DNA from: Chionoecetes opilio
Lineage: Eukaryota > Arthropoda > Malacostraca > Decapoda > Majidae
DNA length: 64,000 nt
Direction of reading: 5' to 3'
NCBI GenBank assembly: GCA_016584305.1
Contig: JACEEZ010003535.1
Span: 41,001-105,000, forward strand
The notes beneath the pieces are model-generated. The model had not been told where the DNA came from and did no database searches. It saw nothing but the letters and a program-made list of their open reading frames with translations. Positions 44,602-56,000 of this stretch are shown here, piece after piece. Position 1 is the stretch's first letter. Every line of letters begins with the position of its first letter. Both the position numbers and the translations under genes were made by a program.

Positions 44602-45480
44602 AATTAGAGAGAACTGCAACTCGAGAAATGCCAGTGGTCGCTGGCAGTTTTAACTCAAAGGTTGGTCTACTGTGTTTTGGCTCCGCGACTAATATTTTTC
44701 ATAAATTAATTTCGCGATAAATATTGATGCAACCGCATCTGAATACCAAAAAATATAGTTCTTCTGTTGTTCTACTAATTATATGGATGACATGCATTAC
44801 GATGGAACGTTCTATAATAGCAATTTAATGCAAATTACTCGCCTCGAGTAGCAAAGCTTAATAGATTTTTTACATGTATATTGTGGCATGTAAAATTTGG
44901 GCGATGTTCACACTGTTTTCTAAGACAGTACTGCTGCGTCTGGCAAACGCTTGTCAAAATACAATAAGCAATGCCTTGGAAAAACGAAGAATAAAGAATG
45001 CCGAAATCGGCTTGTTGCTGCGACAATGTAGGTTATAATTGTGGAGGCGACGTGCCGCGGCGGGGAGTGGTGGGCGGGGAGATTGTGGCGGGGAGATTGA
45101 ATCAAAACATTGCCACTTCACGCGTCGACTCATTGCACTTCTAGGCTTTCTATCTGATTGATACACAATAATAACAGGAAAATATGACTGCCTGGTATAG
45201 ATAACTTCTAAAATTCGTTATGACTATATAATATCATAGAGTAGCATTACCTCGCTCCTCAACTATACCTACTTGGTTATTTGGTTATATACAATGTTTT
45301 ACAGAATCAGCTTCTATCCCAAATATACATATAAAGAAAATCGTTCTTAATATTATACTTGTGGTTTTAAGTACAGTGGAATAAGCCCATATTTTCTTTC
45401 AAGTTGACCAACTTTTCACCAATTTGTGAGTTAAAACTCCCAGCGACCACTGGCATTCGGAGTTGCAGTTCTCTCTAATT
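44602..45480. mobile_element. AATT-ended TIR element, copy 1
   Basis: Starts AATTAGAGAGAACTGCAACT and ends with the inverse. TIRs of about 55 bp include aatgccagtggtcgctggcagttttaactca. AATT could be the target duplication or part of the TIR, since it is its own reverse complement. No transposase. Copies at 45481-46347 (adjacent, head to tail) and 50672-51557. Confidence 0.85.
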
Positions 45481-46347
45481 CCAATGATCTGAAACTCGAG
45501 AAATGCCAGTGGTCGCTGGCAGTTTTAACTCAAAGGTTGGTCTACTGTGTTTTGGCTCGCGACTAATATTTTTCAAAAATTAATTCGCGATAAACATTGA
45601 TGCACCGCATCTGAATACCAAAAAATATAGTTCTCTGTTGTTCTACTAATTATATGGATGACATGCATTACGATGGAAGGCTCTATAATAGCAATTTAAT
45701 GCAAATTACTCGCCGAGTAGCAAAGCTTAATATATTTTTTACATGTACTATATTGTGGCATGTAAAATTTGGGCGATGTTCACACTGTTTTCTAAGACAG
45801 TACTGCTGCGTTGGCAAACGCTTGTCAAAATACAATAAGCAGCCTTGGAAAAACGAAGAATAAAGAATGCCGAAATCGGCTTGTTGCTGCGACAATGTAG
45901 GTTATAATTGTGAGGCGACACGCCGCGGCGGGGAGTGGTGGGCGGGGAATTGTGGCGGGAGATTGAATCAAAACATTACGACTTCACGCGTCGACTCATT
46001 GCACTTCCAGGCTTTCTATCTGATGTTACACAATAATAACAGGAAAATATGACTGCCTAGGTATAGATAACTTCTAAACATTCGTTATTGACTATATAAT
46101 ATCATAGAGTAGCATTTACCTCGCCTCTCAACTATAACCTACTTGGTTATTTGGTTATATACAATGTTTTACAGAATCAGGCTTCTATGCAATATACATA
46201 TAGAAGAAAATCGTTCTTAATATTACACTTTGTGTTTTAAGTGCAGTGGAAAAAGCCATATTTTGTTTTCCAGTAGACAACTTATTATCAAAAAAGTGAG
46301 TTAAGACTGCCAGGACCCTGGCATTTGGGTTCCAGTTCTCTCGAATT
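45481..46347. mobile_element. AATT-ended TIR element, copy 2
   Basis: Begins directly after copy 1. The first 15 or so bases are replaced (ccaatgatctgaaactcgag instead of agagagaactgcaactcgag). It ends ggttccagttctctcgaatt. More indels than copies 1 and 3. Confidence 0.8.
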
Positions 46348-46524
46348 GGTGGGAAGAGAAGCACGTCGTTGGTGTAGAGAAATCTCGGTGTAGTTAAAGG
46401 CGAAGTGAAAGATGAAAGGATCAGGACATTCAGATGTATGAAAAAATAAAACAGGTTAGGAAATGCATCTGCCGTGTTGAAAAGGGAAGTGAAAATGTTT
46501 CTACAGGCTATAGCTATCAATGAG

Positions 46525-46636
<112 letters not shown>

Positions 46637-47107
46637 CGAGAACATTGTGAGGAAAGGGAACGAGGCCGTTAAGAAAGAAGGATTGAGGTACAGTAAAATA
46701 TAAAATAAAAAAGATGGTAGATAGGGTGCAAGAAGAGAAGGAGAAAGAGAAAGATAAAATTAGGGAAAAAATGGATAAAACACAGTACAAAAAACTATTA
46801 AAGGCTATAGATTGAGCCTTACCTTTGCCTACTTATATTATTTATGGTGGGGAATTAAGGTGTTGGGCTGATGTATACAATAAAGATGAATTTACCAAAG
46901 AATGAATTAACGCCTATTGTTTTATATGTAGGTGACTAATTAGGGGAAAGAAAGGCCAGAAGATAATTAAATGGTATTAATTAACACAAGCTCTCAAGTC
47001 CATTTAGTTAAGAAGGCAAGGCGATACACAAGCTCTTAGAAGGTTTATTGCGGGAAGTTTGGAAAAATATATAATTAAGGCAGAAAAATCCATCATTAGA
47101 GACAAAT

Positions 47108-47108
<1 letters not shown>

Positions 47109-47199
<91 letters not shown>
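47109..47199. repeat. (GA)n microsatellite
   Basis: Pure GA run. Confidence 0.98.
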
Positions 47200-47201
<2 letters not shown>

Positions 47202-47268
47202 AACACCTTGGGAATATTGTCCTGTATTGCACTGGGGAAGGATGCGTTCAGTGCTGCATGAGTATAGG

Positions 47269-47347
47269 CATAGACCACTATATACCTGGACTGCGCACGG
47301 AATATCGGCCTGTCGCGCAAGGGCCCGAAATCGGAGAGCCGCTCGGA

Positions 47348-47410
<63 letters not shown>

Positions 47411-48269
47411 GGATCATATAGACTGGTTTATCAGTATATATGATATACTGTAATCTTCGTAAATGTTTGTTCTATAATATTATCAAATAAAAAACAGTAA
47501 AACACGCTAAAGAAATGCCATTACGAGACTATGAAGAAATATGCATGAGCTTAATATTCACTTCAACTCTTCGCCATTTAAAACTTTGCGAGTCAACTTT
47601 TATCATGAAGGGTATCAATAGAAGCGCAATTTTATTAGCTTTCCATTGCTATATTTCGTTATCTGATAAATGAATTAGAACTATGCATAAATTAGCGTTA
47701 ACTAAATAAATAAAATCATCAATCGGGTAATTTTCCCGATTGATGAGGTTATTTATTTAGGCAACGCTAATTTATACATGGTACTAATTCATTTATCAGA
47801 AAACGAAATATATAAGTGAATAAATAACATCATCAATCGGGAAAATTACCCGATTGATGATTTAATTTTTTTATTTAACGCTAATTTATGCATGGTTCTA
47901 ATTAATTTATCATATAACGAAATACACCAATGGAAAGCTAATAAAATTGCGCTTCTATTGATACCCTTCATGATAAAAGTTGACTCGCAAAGTTTTAAAT
48001 GGCAAAGAGTTAAGTGAATATTAAGTTCATGCATATTTCTTCATAGTCTCGTAATGGCATTTCTTTAGCGTGTTTTACTGTTTTTTATTTGATAATATTA
48101 TAGAACAAACATTTACAAAGATTACAGTATATCATATATACTGATAAACCAGTCTATATGATAGTCCATAGACCACTATATCTCTTTGTGGGGCGCTCCG
48201 CGGGCCCCTGTGCAGCCCCGCAATTCAAAACATTGTCGCGTGAACAGTCCAGGTATACAGTGGTCTATG
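47269..48269. mobile_element. TIR element with 7-bp target duplication containing a foldback
   Basis: The outer ends CATAGACCACTATATACCTG and its inverse (..caggtatacagtggtctatg) are flanked by GTATAGG at 47262-47268 and 48270-48276. Inside lies a hairpin element (about 47413-48162) with arms related to those of 11838-12777: shared words gtttatcagtata, ctataatattatcaaataaaaa, aatatgcatga and tatctgataaatgaattag. It has an extra internal duplication of the loop (catcaatcgggtaattttcccgattgatg). A TA run sits at 47349-47409. Confidence 0.8.
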
Positions 48270-48614
48270 GTATAGGGCAATAATGTGGTGATGCTGATGA
48301 TGATGATGATGGCGGTGGCGTGAGAGGCCCCTTGACGCGAGGTTGGAGTTGAGCATATTGGAACCCCGGGACCCTTACTGACGCCAGCTTGGATCTAGGC
48401 AGACACTGTAGTAGCCAATCAGCGTGAGCTTGGAGTTAGAAACACTAGTAGTGAAGATGTGTGTGATGATGAGTGTGTGCCAAAAAAGGATTTGTTCCTA
48501 TTTGCTAACTCCAAACTGTTTGTAGGGAATTTTTATTATTAGGGACCTGCGTCAACTGGTGGGTATAGAAAGTCTAGGTCATGACTCCAAGACTGAAGAG
48601 AAGCGTGTTACTGA
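48270..48614 (+). promoter_or_regulatory. Upstream region of the KH gene, putative
   Basis: Contains a GATGATG repeat (48296-48312) and a CCAAT motif in the context agCCAATcag (48415-48419), a common NF-Y type promoter element. No clear TATA box. Possible splice acceptors precede the open frame (tttattattag ending 48541), so transcription start and first exon cannot be placed. Confidence 0.3.
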
Positions 48615-49853
48615 AGAGACCAGGAAGCCAAGGAAGCCAAGTGTGGGTGTTGCGCCGGCCTGAAGAAGGCGTTCAGGACCCTCGCCAAGCTGTGCCGCAG
48701 GAAGTGCTGCGGCAACAGACGCCGCAAAGACGCCGTGGAAAGCGTCGAGGTGCTCGTGCTCAACGTCAAGACGGAGCAGCAGGGATCGCCCTCCCTGCCG
48801 GAGGAGCACTCCAACCACCACCAGGAGCACAGTGCGGAGGTTCTGTCCGAGCCCTGCCTGGTGGTGCCGCAGGAAACCTGCCTCTCTGAACCGCTCCTCG
48901 ACGCCCCTCAAAAGGCAGCGCTGGAGCCTCAAGAGTTGATGGAATCCGTGGACAACGGCGAACGCCTTCCCGGGACTCACGTCCAGCAGCCGCAGCGCAA
49001 GAAGGTGCGTCGCCGCCGCCGCCGTGTCCGTGACGACCAAGAGCAGGACGACGGCCTCGGCTGGCAAGTCGTCTGCCGCAAGAAACAGAAGAAAACTGTT
49101 GACAAGGACAGTGTTGAAAAGCAGCCGGCCAAGGCCGTGCAGGCCACCACTTCGGAGGCCAACGGCGCCCCGGAGGACATCGCCGCCCCAGAGGCCACGA
49201 CAGTCAAGGCCACGGGCAGGAGGCGGCGCCGCGCCCCCGTCCCTTCCCCACACGTCCCCCGGGACGCGGTGGGACAGTCGTGGCTGGAAGACACAGTGGA
49301 CACGGTCCTTGTCGTACCCCCAAACATGCGCCGACACGTGATCGGCCCGCGCGGCGAGACGGTGGACAAGTTGTGTCAAAAATACCCGTCGTTGGCAGTG
49401 CGCGTGCCTCCCCCTCACGACACTCTGTCGCAGGAGGTGGTGCTGCGGGGCCTCAAGACCCAGGTGTCCGCTGCCGCCAAGGAACTGACGCGGCACCTGC
49501 AGGACATCGAGGTCAAGACCCGCGAGGCCGCCGAACGTCGGCGCCAGAGGCAAGCGGCGTGCGTGGCGGTGGTGGAGGTTGCCACGGACCTGAGGCGCCA
49601 CGTGGTGGGTCCTGGCGGCGCGGCGCTCCTGAAGCTGGCGCAGGAACACCCTGGCGTGAGGGTGACGGTGCCGCCCCCCACCGACACCACCACCAAGACC
49701 GTCACCATCAGGGGCCCGCCAGCCCAGGTGGCGGCCGTCAAGGACACCATCGCCACCCGTCTGCAGGTGGCGCAGCAGCGGTGGGAACAGCAGCGACAAC
49801 AGCGGCTGCAGTGGCAACAGCAGCGTCAACAGTGGCAACAACAGCGTCAATAG
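48615..49853 (+). CDS. Two-KH-domain RNA-binding protein (vigilin-type), partial or exon
   Basis: Open from 48615 to TAG at 49853 (412 codons). Residues about 9-37 are Cys/Lys/Arg rich (KCGCCAGLKKAFRTLAKLCR). 128-138 is an RKKVRRRRRRV basic stretch. KH domain 1 is about 228-296, with the GxxG loop IGPRG followed by ETVDKL and the V-P-P-P-H-D strand. KH domain 2 is about 315-385, with VGPGG, then V-T-V-P-P-P-T-D and V-T-I-R-G. 388-412 is Gln/Arg rich. Paired KH folds with these spacings match vigilin/HDLBP repeats and predict single-stranded RNA binding. No ATG precedes the domains in frame before 48939, so an upstream exon probably supplies the start, or translation begins at 48939 and still includes both KH domains. 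GC-rich coding composition in AT-rich flanks supports a real exon. It could also be a retrocopy. Confidence 0.7.
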   Translation, partial: RDQEAKEAKCGCCAGLKKAFRTLAKLCRRKCCGNRRRKDAVESVEVLVLNVKTEQQGSPSLPEEHSNHHQEHSAEVLSEPCLVVPQETCLSEPLLDAPQKAALEPQELMESVDNGERLPGTHVQQPQRKKVRRRRRRVRDDQEQDDGLGWQVVCRKKQKKTVDKDSVEKQPAKAVQATTSEANGAPEDIAAPEATTVKATGRRRRRAPVPSPHVPRDAVGQSWLEDTVDTVLVVPPNMRRHVIGPRGETVDKLCQKYPSLAVRVPPPHDTLSQEVVLRGLKTQVSAAAKELTRHLQDIEVKTREAAERRRQRQAACVAVVEVATDLRRHVVGPGGAALLKLAQEHPGVRVTVPPPTDTTTKTVTIRGPPAQVAAVKDTIATRLQVAQQRWEQQRQQRLQWQQQRQQWQQQRQ

Positions 49854-50012
49854 CGTCAGCAGTGGCGGCAACACCAACAACAGCGGCAGCAACGTCGCCC
49901 CGCCAGAAGTGTTCGCCCTGCCACTGCCACGACAACCACTGCCACGACCACAGGGGTTGCCAGAACCACTGCCGCTGCCACTGCAACCGTCACCGCCACC
50001 ACGGCACCGTGA
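49851..50012 (+). other. In-frame extension after TAG in the Gln-rich tail
   Basis: The TAG at 49851 lies in a run of CAG/CAA/CGT codons (caa-TAG-cgt-cag-cag) and differs by one base from CAG. The same frame then stays open 52 more codons (Gln/Arg, then Ala/Thr-rich) to TGA at 50010-50012. Most simply this is a premature stop that trimmed an originally longer C terminus. Confidence 0.6.
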
Positions 50013-50036
50013 GGGGCGACACAACCGTGATTCAGT

Positions 50037-50080
50037 AATAAATAATAGTAGCTATGTAACGTGTCTAAAACAAAAATAAA
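50037..50080 (+). terminator. Polyadenylation signals of the KH gene
   Basis: AATAAA at 50037-50042 and again at 50075-50080, 25 and 63 bp after the distal TGA, in the expected position for the 3' UTR of the KH gene. Confidence 0.55.
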
Positions 50081-50099
50081 TTACTCCGGTACCAGAAGA

Positions 50100-50144
50100 A
50101 AGCCAAGTGTGGGTGTTGCGCCGGCCTGAAGAAGGCGTTCAGGA
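50100..50144 (+). repeat. 45-bp exact repeat of KH-gene 5' coding sequence
   Basis: Identical to 48634-48678 (the segment encoding KCGCCAGLKKAFR), 1466 bp downstream and just past the poly(A) signals. Sequence on both sides differs. Confidence 0.9.
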
Positions 50145-50234
50145 GATCTATTAACCCTATTAAAAACCGTGATTTTGTCGCAAGATTGTATCAAAGACCA
50201 AAAATCCTTAATATGTTTGATAGGTGATTTGTCT

Positions 50235-50380
50235 TAACTTAGGCATTAAAAAGACCAATCAACACCAACGCAGCCGTCGGCTGAGGAGGTTTGGCCAGTG
50301 CAGGAACGTCCTCAACGAATGCACCGACGACGAACTTATCACAAACTATCGCTTGGACTATGCAAGGATTGATTTGAATA
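50235..50380 (+). pseudogene. Possible HARBI1-like N-terminal fragment
   Basis: The frame reads NQHQRSRRLRRFGQCRNVLN, then ECTDDELITNYRLDYARI. The 'R-x-R...R-x-x-x-N-x-L-x-x-x-x-D-x-E-L-x-x-x-Y-R-L-D...I' arrangement resembles the N terminus of HARBI1/PIF nucleases. Only about 45 residues are available and the catalytic domain is missing, so the assignment is tentative. Confidence 0.3.
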
Positions 50381-50671
50381 TCATTTTATGCCATATATCG
50401 TTATAAACTACATTTATCCTTTTATGTAACTTATTTTAAAACAGTATTTTCTCTATATAGGAGTAGTGCCTTTTCTTAACCGCACTTTAGATTTATATTT
50501 TAGCATAGCTTATATAATATAGCAGCTTGTAATGAGTGACAGAGGGACTTTCTCTCGTCATGGGTGTGAGCGAAATGAGAGGGATGAACGGTGGGTGTGT
50601 AATTACGAAGTTTGATGAAAAATAGTGGCAAGGGATAGACAGTTGTGGAAAATTCAGTTTAATTGCGTGCT

Positions 50672-51557
50672 AATTAGAGAGAACTGCAACTCGAGAAATG
50701 CCAGTGGTCGCTGGCAGTTTTAACTCAAAGGTTGGTCTACTGTGTTTTGGCTCCGCGACTAATATTTTCATAAATTAATTTCGCGATAAATATTGATGCA
50801 CCGCATCTGAATACCAAAAAATATAGTTCTTCTGTTGTTCTACTAATTATATGGATGACATGCATTACGATGGAACGTTCTATAATAGCAATTTAATGCA
50901 AATTACTCGCCTCGAGTAGCAAAGCTTAATAGATTTTTTACATGTATATTGTGGCATGTAAAATTTGGGCGATGTTCACACTGTTTTCTAAGACAGTACT
51001 GCTGCGTCTGGCAAACGCTTGTCAAAATACAATAAGCAATGCCTTGGAAAAACGAAGAATAAAGAATGCCGAAATCGGCTTGTTGCTGCGACAATGTAGG
51101 TTATAATTGTGGAGGCGACGTGCCGCGGCGGGGAGTGGTGGGCGGGGAGATTGTGGCGGGGAGATTGAATCAAAACATTGCCACTTCACGCGTCGACTCA
51201 TTGCACTTCTAGGCTTTCTATCTGATTGATACACAATAATAACAGGAAAATATGACTGCCTAGGTATAGATAACTTCTAAACATTCGTTATTGACTATAT
51301 AATATCATAGAGTAGCATTTACCTTGCCTCCTCAACTATAACCTACTTGGTTATTTGGTTATATACAATGTTTTACAGAATCAGGCTTCTATACAATATA
51401 CATATAGAAGAAAATCGTTCTTAATATTATACTTGTGTGTTTTAAGTACAGTGGAATAAGCCCATATTTTTCTTTCAAGTTGACCAACTTTTCACCAAAT
51501 TGTGAGTTAAAACTACCAGCGACCACCGGCATTTCGGAGTTGCAGTTCTCTCTAATT
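50672..51557. mobile_element. AATT-ended TIR element, copy 3
   Basis: Full-length copy (886 bp), very close to copy 1 at 44602-45480 from end to end. Confidence 0.88.
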
Positions 51558-51574
51558 GTAGTATGGTCAAAGAT

Positions 51575-51598
51575 TTCACAGAGAGGTGTCACTCGGGC
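51575..51598 (+). repeat. Distant inverted repeat, left arm
   Basis: A 24-bp sequence beginning TTCACAGAGAGGTGTCACTC, followed by a CGCGCCATTTTG word. Its exact inverse is at 57768-57791, preceded by caaaatggcgcg. Confidence 0.85.
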
Positions 51599-51883
51599 AA
51601 TTTAACATTGCGCGCCATTTTGATTTCATGGACGACAGCGATCCTAGCGGAGGGGGGCGACTCTGACAGTCGTCCGTGCAGATAGAGGGGGAATCCCACC
51701 TCCTTTTGGTGATGATGGGGTGATAATGGAAGGTGGGAGAGATGGAAGGAAGGAGATATGAGAGAAGGAAAGGAGGAATAAGGAGTAAGGAAGAAATTGG
51801 AGGGATGAAGAGAGTCAGAAGAGGAACTGACGAGGAAAGAAAGAAGGAATCAAAGAAGGGAGGGAATTCTTCCACTCACCCAT

Positions 51884-52058
51884 TACCCATCACCCCACAC
51901 CCATTACCCATCACCCCACACCCATTACCCATCACCCCACACCCATTACCCATCACCCCACACCCATTCACTCACCCATTACCCCCCACCCATTACCCAT
52001 CACCTCCACCCATTCACTCACCCATTACCCATCACCCCCCACCCATTCACTCACCCAC
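51884..52058. repeat. CACCCATTACCCATCACCC minisatellite, left block
   Basis: Tandem cacccattacccatcacccca units mixed with cattcactcaccc. The same array resumes at 56727 on the far side of the LINE. Confidence 0.95.
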
Positions 52059-52148
52059 TAGGACTTGACAGCCAGACACCGGACCATACGGACGTGCCTA
52101 CTGACCCTTTCTGCCTACTGTGCTATATTGGAAACATAGTACTTAGTT

Positions 52149-52925
52149 ATGTTCATAAGTGGTGCTTGTGCCATCCTCGACACAGAGGAGGAGGATAACT
52201 CCAGTGAGTTGAGTGGTACATTAACAGCTGAAATCAAGAAATCTCTGGACAAAGTGGTAAAGAAATCTACGAAGAACTTAGAGAAAGGTCCACAAACAAG
52301 GCGAATGACATCAGAAGGAAATGAGGCAGCAGATTCGACCATTGCTTCAATAGTGACCGAAGTTATTCAAGCCCTACAACCTGTGATTATACAAAGTGTG
52401 TCAGCAGCAGTCTCACAAGCTGTTGCCACTTTATCCAAGGAATTTAGGAAAGAATTAACGAAGTAAAGCCAATTTGTCAATTCAACTATTATTTGTGAAC
52501 TAAAGAAGCAAGTGAAGCAACAGTCATATCAAATTGAGAAGCTTGAACAGTACAACAGGAGAAACAATGTGAGGATTAAAGGTCTGAAGTTCGAAGAGGG
52601 AGAAAATACTACCGAACTTGTTATGAAGCTTGCTAGTGAAGTTGGCGTGACGATAGTTAAAGAAGACATCAGCACCAGTCACCGGCTTGGAACAACGATC
52701 GACGTTAACATGCCAAAGCCAATCATCGTTAGATTCGCAAGACGGGACAAGATAATTGAGCTGCTTCGGAACAAAAGGAAGTTAAAGCATGGGATATATA
52801 TAGAAGAAGACCTAACCAGAACAAGAAATAGTATGCTTTACGAAATAAGGAGGGATCCACGTACGAGCAAGACATGGACGACTGGTGGCAAGATTTACGC
52901 ATTGGTGAAAGAAAATGAAAGCTAA
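52149..52925 (+). pseudogene. LINE ORF1 (RNA-binding, coiled coil + RRM-like), one stop
   Basis: 259 codons in a single frame, interrupted only by TAA at 52464-52466. The first third is acidic/Lys-rich. A heptad-like segment IVTEVIQALQPVIIQSVSAA leads into LKKQVKQQSYQIEKLEQYNR. The fold region RNNVRIKGL, ISTSHRLG, KPIIVRFARRDKI and GIYIEEDLTRTRNSMLYEIR follow. This is the trimerising coiled coil, RRM and C-terminal domain layout of LINE ORF1 proteins (Transposase_22-like), which coat the RNA. One nonsense codon in an otherwise open frame points to modest age. Confidence 0.75.
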
Positions 52926-53099
52926 GTTAAAAAAGTTTTCGATACCCCAGACGACCTGTATAAGCTGGGTTGGAATGAAGAGAGACTCGAAGCTTTCCTG
53001 GACAGCAACAAGTAGGAATTCTGCGACCCCGGATGGAACTTGCTACAGTCACAACGAGACCACCGTGGGATACACACAGACAGTAACAATATTCGTACA

Positions 53100-56000
53100 G
53101 AATTCGATAAGGTGATTAAGATTTGTGGGTTAAATGTTTGTGGTCTGAATTCTAAAATCAATAATGGTATCCTTCAGGATTATATTAATGATTTTGATAT
53201 AGTATGTTTATCAGAAACTAAAGTTAGATGTGATGTTGAACTAAAGGGATTCAAATGCTTTACAATTGATTGCAAGGGAAAAAGGTACCCATACCCTGGT
53301 GTGCATGGGGTAAGTGTGTTGGTCTCTAGTGCATATATTAGATTCATTCAACAATTATCATGTGTTTCAGAAGATTTGTTGTGTGACTCAGTTTTGTGGA
53401 TTAAATTTTCAAGTAATTTTCTCCTAGGGTCTGTTTACATACCACATGAAGCATCGAAACATTTTTATTCTGAAGTATTTGATGACTTATCTTTAGGTAT
53501 TAGTAAGCTTACAGCCACTTACAAACTCCCAGTATTACTGATAGGAGACTTCAATAGTAGGACTGGTGCTCTTGATGGATTTTCTACCGATAGATGTTTA
53601 TGATGAATTGGGATATGCAGACATTTGTACTTCAAAGGATATTTTTGAGAAACTAGGAATGTGTAGTGAACGGTTCAGTAGTGACACAAAAGTTAATAAT
53701 AATGGTAAAAAGTTGATAGAGCTCTGCCAGTGTAACGATTTAAAGATAGTCAATGGGAGGGTAGGGGAAGATTTGTTCATAGGAACGGCAACGTTCGACG
53801 ATGCTAGCCTTATTGACTATGTTCTGTGCTCGCCAAGTCTTTTTCCTAGATTAAGAAATGTTTGTGTAGATGCTTTTGATCCAATGTTATCGGATAAACA
53901 TAGGCCCTTATGCCTAGATTTTTGTTTAGAATCTTCTGAGGAAGATTTCATTGCAAGAGATAATAAGGTTGTAGAGTTTTCACAGAGTGAAAAGTCAATC
54001 AAATGTAAGTGGAATAGAGATCAACAGACAGAATTTACCAGAGGTTTCGATCTAAATAATATTGTAAAAATTTGAAATGAATTAGAAACTACCAATACAT
54101 CGGATGTCAGTCAGGATCTTATTGACAAATTAGTTAGTGAATTGAATAACATATTTGTAAAGCCTGCGAAGGACACGAAAATGTATCAGGAGCAAACTAT
54201 CAAGAAAAATACACGTGTGAAACAAAGTAACAAGGTATGGTTTATCGAGGAATGTAAAAAATCTAAGCTTGAGTATATGAAATACAGGAGATCCCTAAAG
54301 ATCTCCTTCAATCTTAAAGATCCCTTCAATCACATGAAGAAAGAAAACAATTGTTGAGGGATAGGGGTAAGAAACATAAGAATGTCATTAGAAAGTCGAG
54401 ACGATCATATGAGGATAATTAGTTAAAAAATTAAGACAGATGAAAACAGATAATCCACGTGCATATTGGAATACTCTCGATCATTGTAACAATGGCCAGA
54501 AGCTAGGAAATATTTCTTTACAGACATTTACGAATCATTTTAGAGAACTAGGGTCTGGTTATCATGCTGGCGAAACGATCGTTAACGAGGAAACCATTTT
54601 TGAAAGAAACAATGCACATATAAACAACTTATTCATGTTGGATGAAGTAATAGTGCATTGTAAAAAATTACGAAATAATAAAGCTCCAGGAATTGATCAC
54701 ATTTTGAATGAATTTATGAAAAGTTGTCCAAATGTAATGTTACAAACTGTGCTACTTTTAATACTGTTCTTATAACTGGAATTATTCCAACAGATTGGAC
54801 GATAGGATTGATAAAACCCATATACAAGGGCAAGGGATCTAATCATGAAGTGGGCAATTATCGAGGTATAACATTGTTAAGTTGTCTTGGTAAATTATTC
54901 ACTTCTATAATCAATTCACGATTGTATGAGTATCTAACTAGCGCAGGATCATTGGGGGACGAACAAGCAGGTTTTAGACATGGTTATAGCACGTTTGATC
55001 ATATTTTCACTCTACATGTTCTGGTAGACTATTATATATCTCAGAAGAAACAACTTTTCTGTGCATTTATTGTTATAAAAAAGCATTTGACTTCATTGAC
55101 AGGTCATACTTATGGTTGAAAATGCTGAACAGTAATATTAATGGTAGAATACTCAGGATGATCATGAATATATATTCAAATGCTAAGTCAAATATTAAAA
55201 TTGGCAGTAAAGTTTCAAGTGTTTTCCCTTGTAATGTTGGAGTAAGGCAAGCGGAAAATCTGTCGCCATTGTTATTTGCAATTTATTTGAATGATTTTAA
55301 TTCCTACATTTCAACACAGTACACTGGTTTATCCTTATTGCATGATAAAGCTATAGATGTATTAAATGATGAAGAGATTGTGTTTTATTTACGCTTATTT
55401 TGCTTGTTATATGCCGATGACACAATAGTCCTTGCAGAAAATAGTAACTCATTACAGTGTGCTTTAGATGCAGTTTATGATTACTTCAATATGTGGTCGT
55501 TGCAAGTAAATGTAAATAAAACTAAGGTAATTGTATTTTCTAAAGGTAAAACTAGGAAATATGTACATTTTAAGTTTGGTGAAAATTATATTGATGTTGT
55601 TGACGACTACGTGTATCTAGGAGTAAAGTTCAATTTCAATGGACTGTTTCATAAAGCCAAAGCTAAGTAAGTCATAAATGCAAAGAGGGCTACATATTGG
55701 TTATTAGGAAAAATTAATAAACTTAATCTACCTTAGGATATATGCCTTGATCTGTATGACAAACTTGTAATGCCTGTAATGCTGTATGGTTGTGAAGTAT
55801 GGGGCTATGGTAATATTCAACAGCTAAACACCGCACGTAATAAGTTTTACAAAAGACTACTTAAGCTTAGTAAGTCCACATCAACCTGTATGATTATGGT
55901 GAACTGGGATGTAAGAGCTTAGAGGAGGTTATAGGTAACATAATGGTTAACTTTTGGTATGGTATTGCCAATGGTAAAATTTCAAATGCATTATATTTTT

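Noticed and set aside
44998..45140. MPKSACCCDNVGYNC start inside the TIR element, considered as a THAP domain
   Set aside because: Lacks the C-x4-C-x-N pattern and the K/S-F-H segment and is only about 45 codons. The THAP call is kept for 30897 only.
48579..50024. 481-codon open frame antisense to the KH gene
   Set aside because: Leu/Arg/His/Gly-rich translation with no recognisable domain. It mirrors the GC-rich sense exon, which has two KH domains, so it is a shadow frame.
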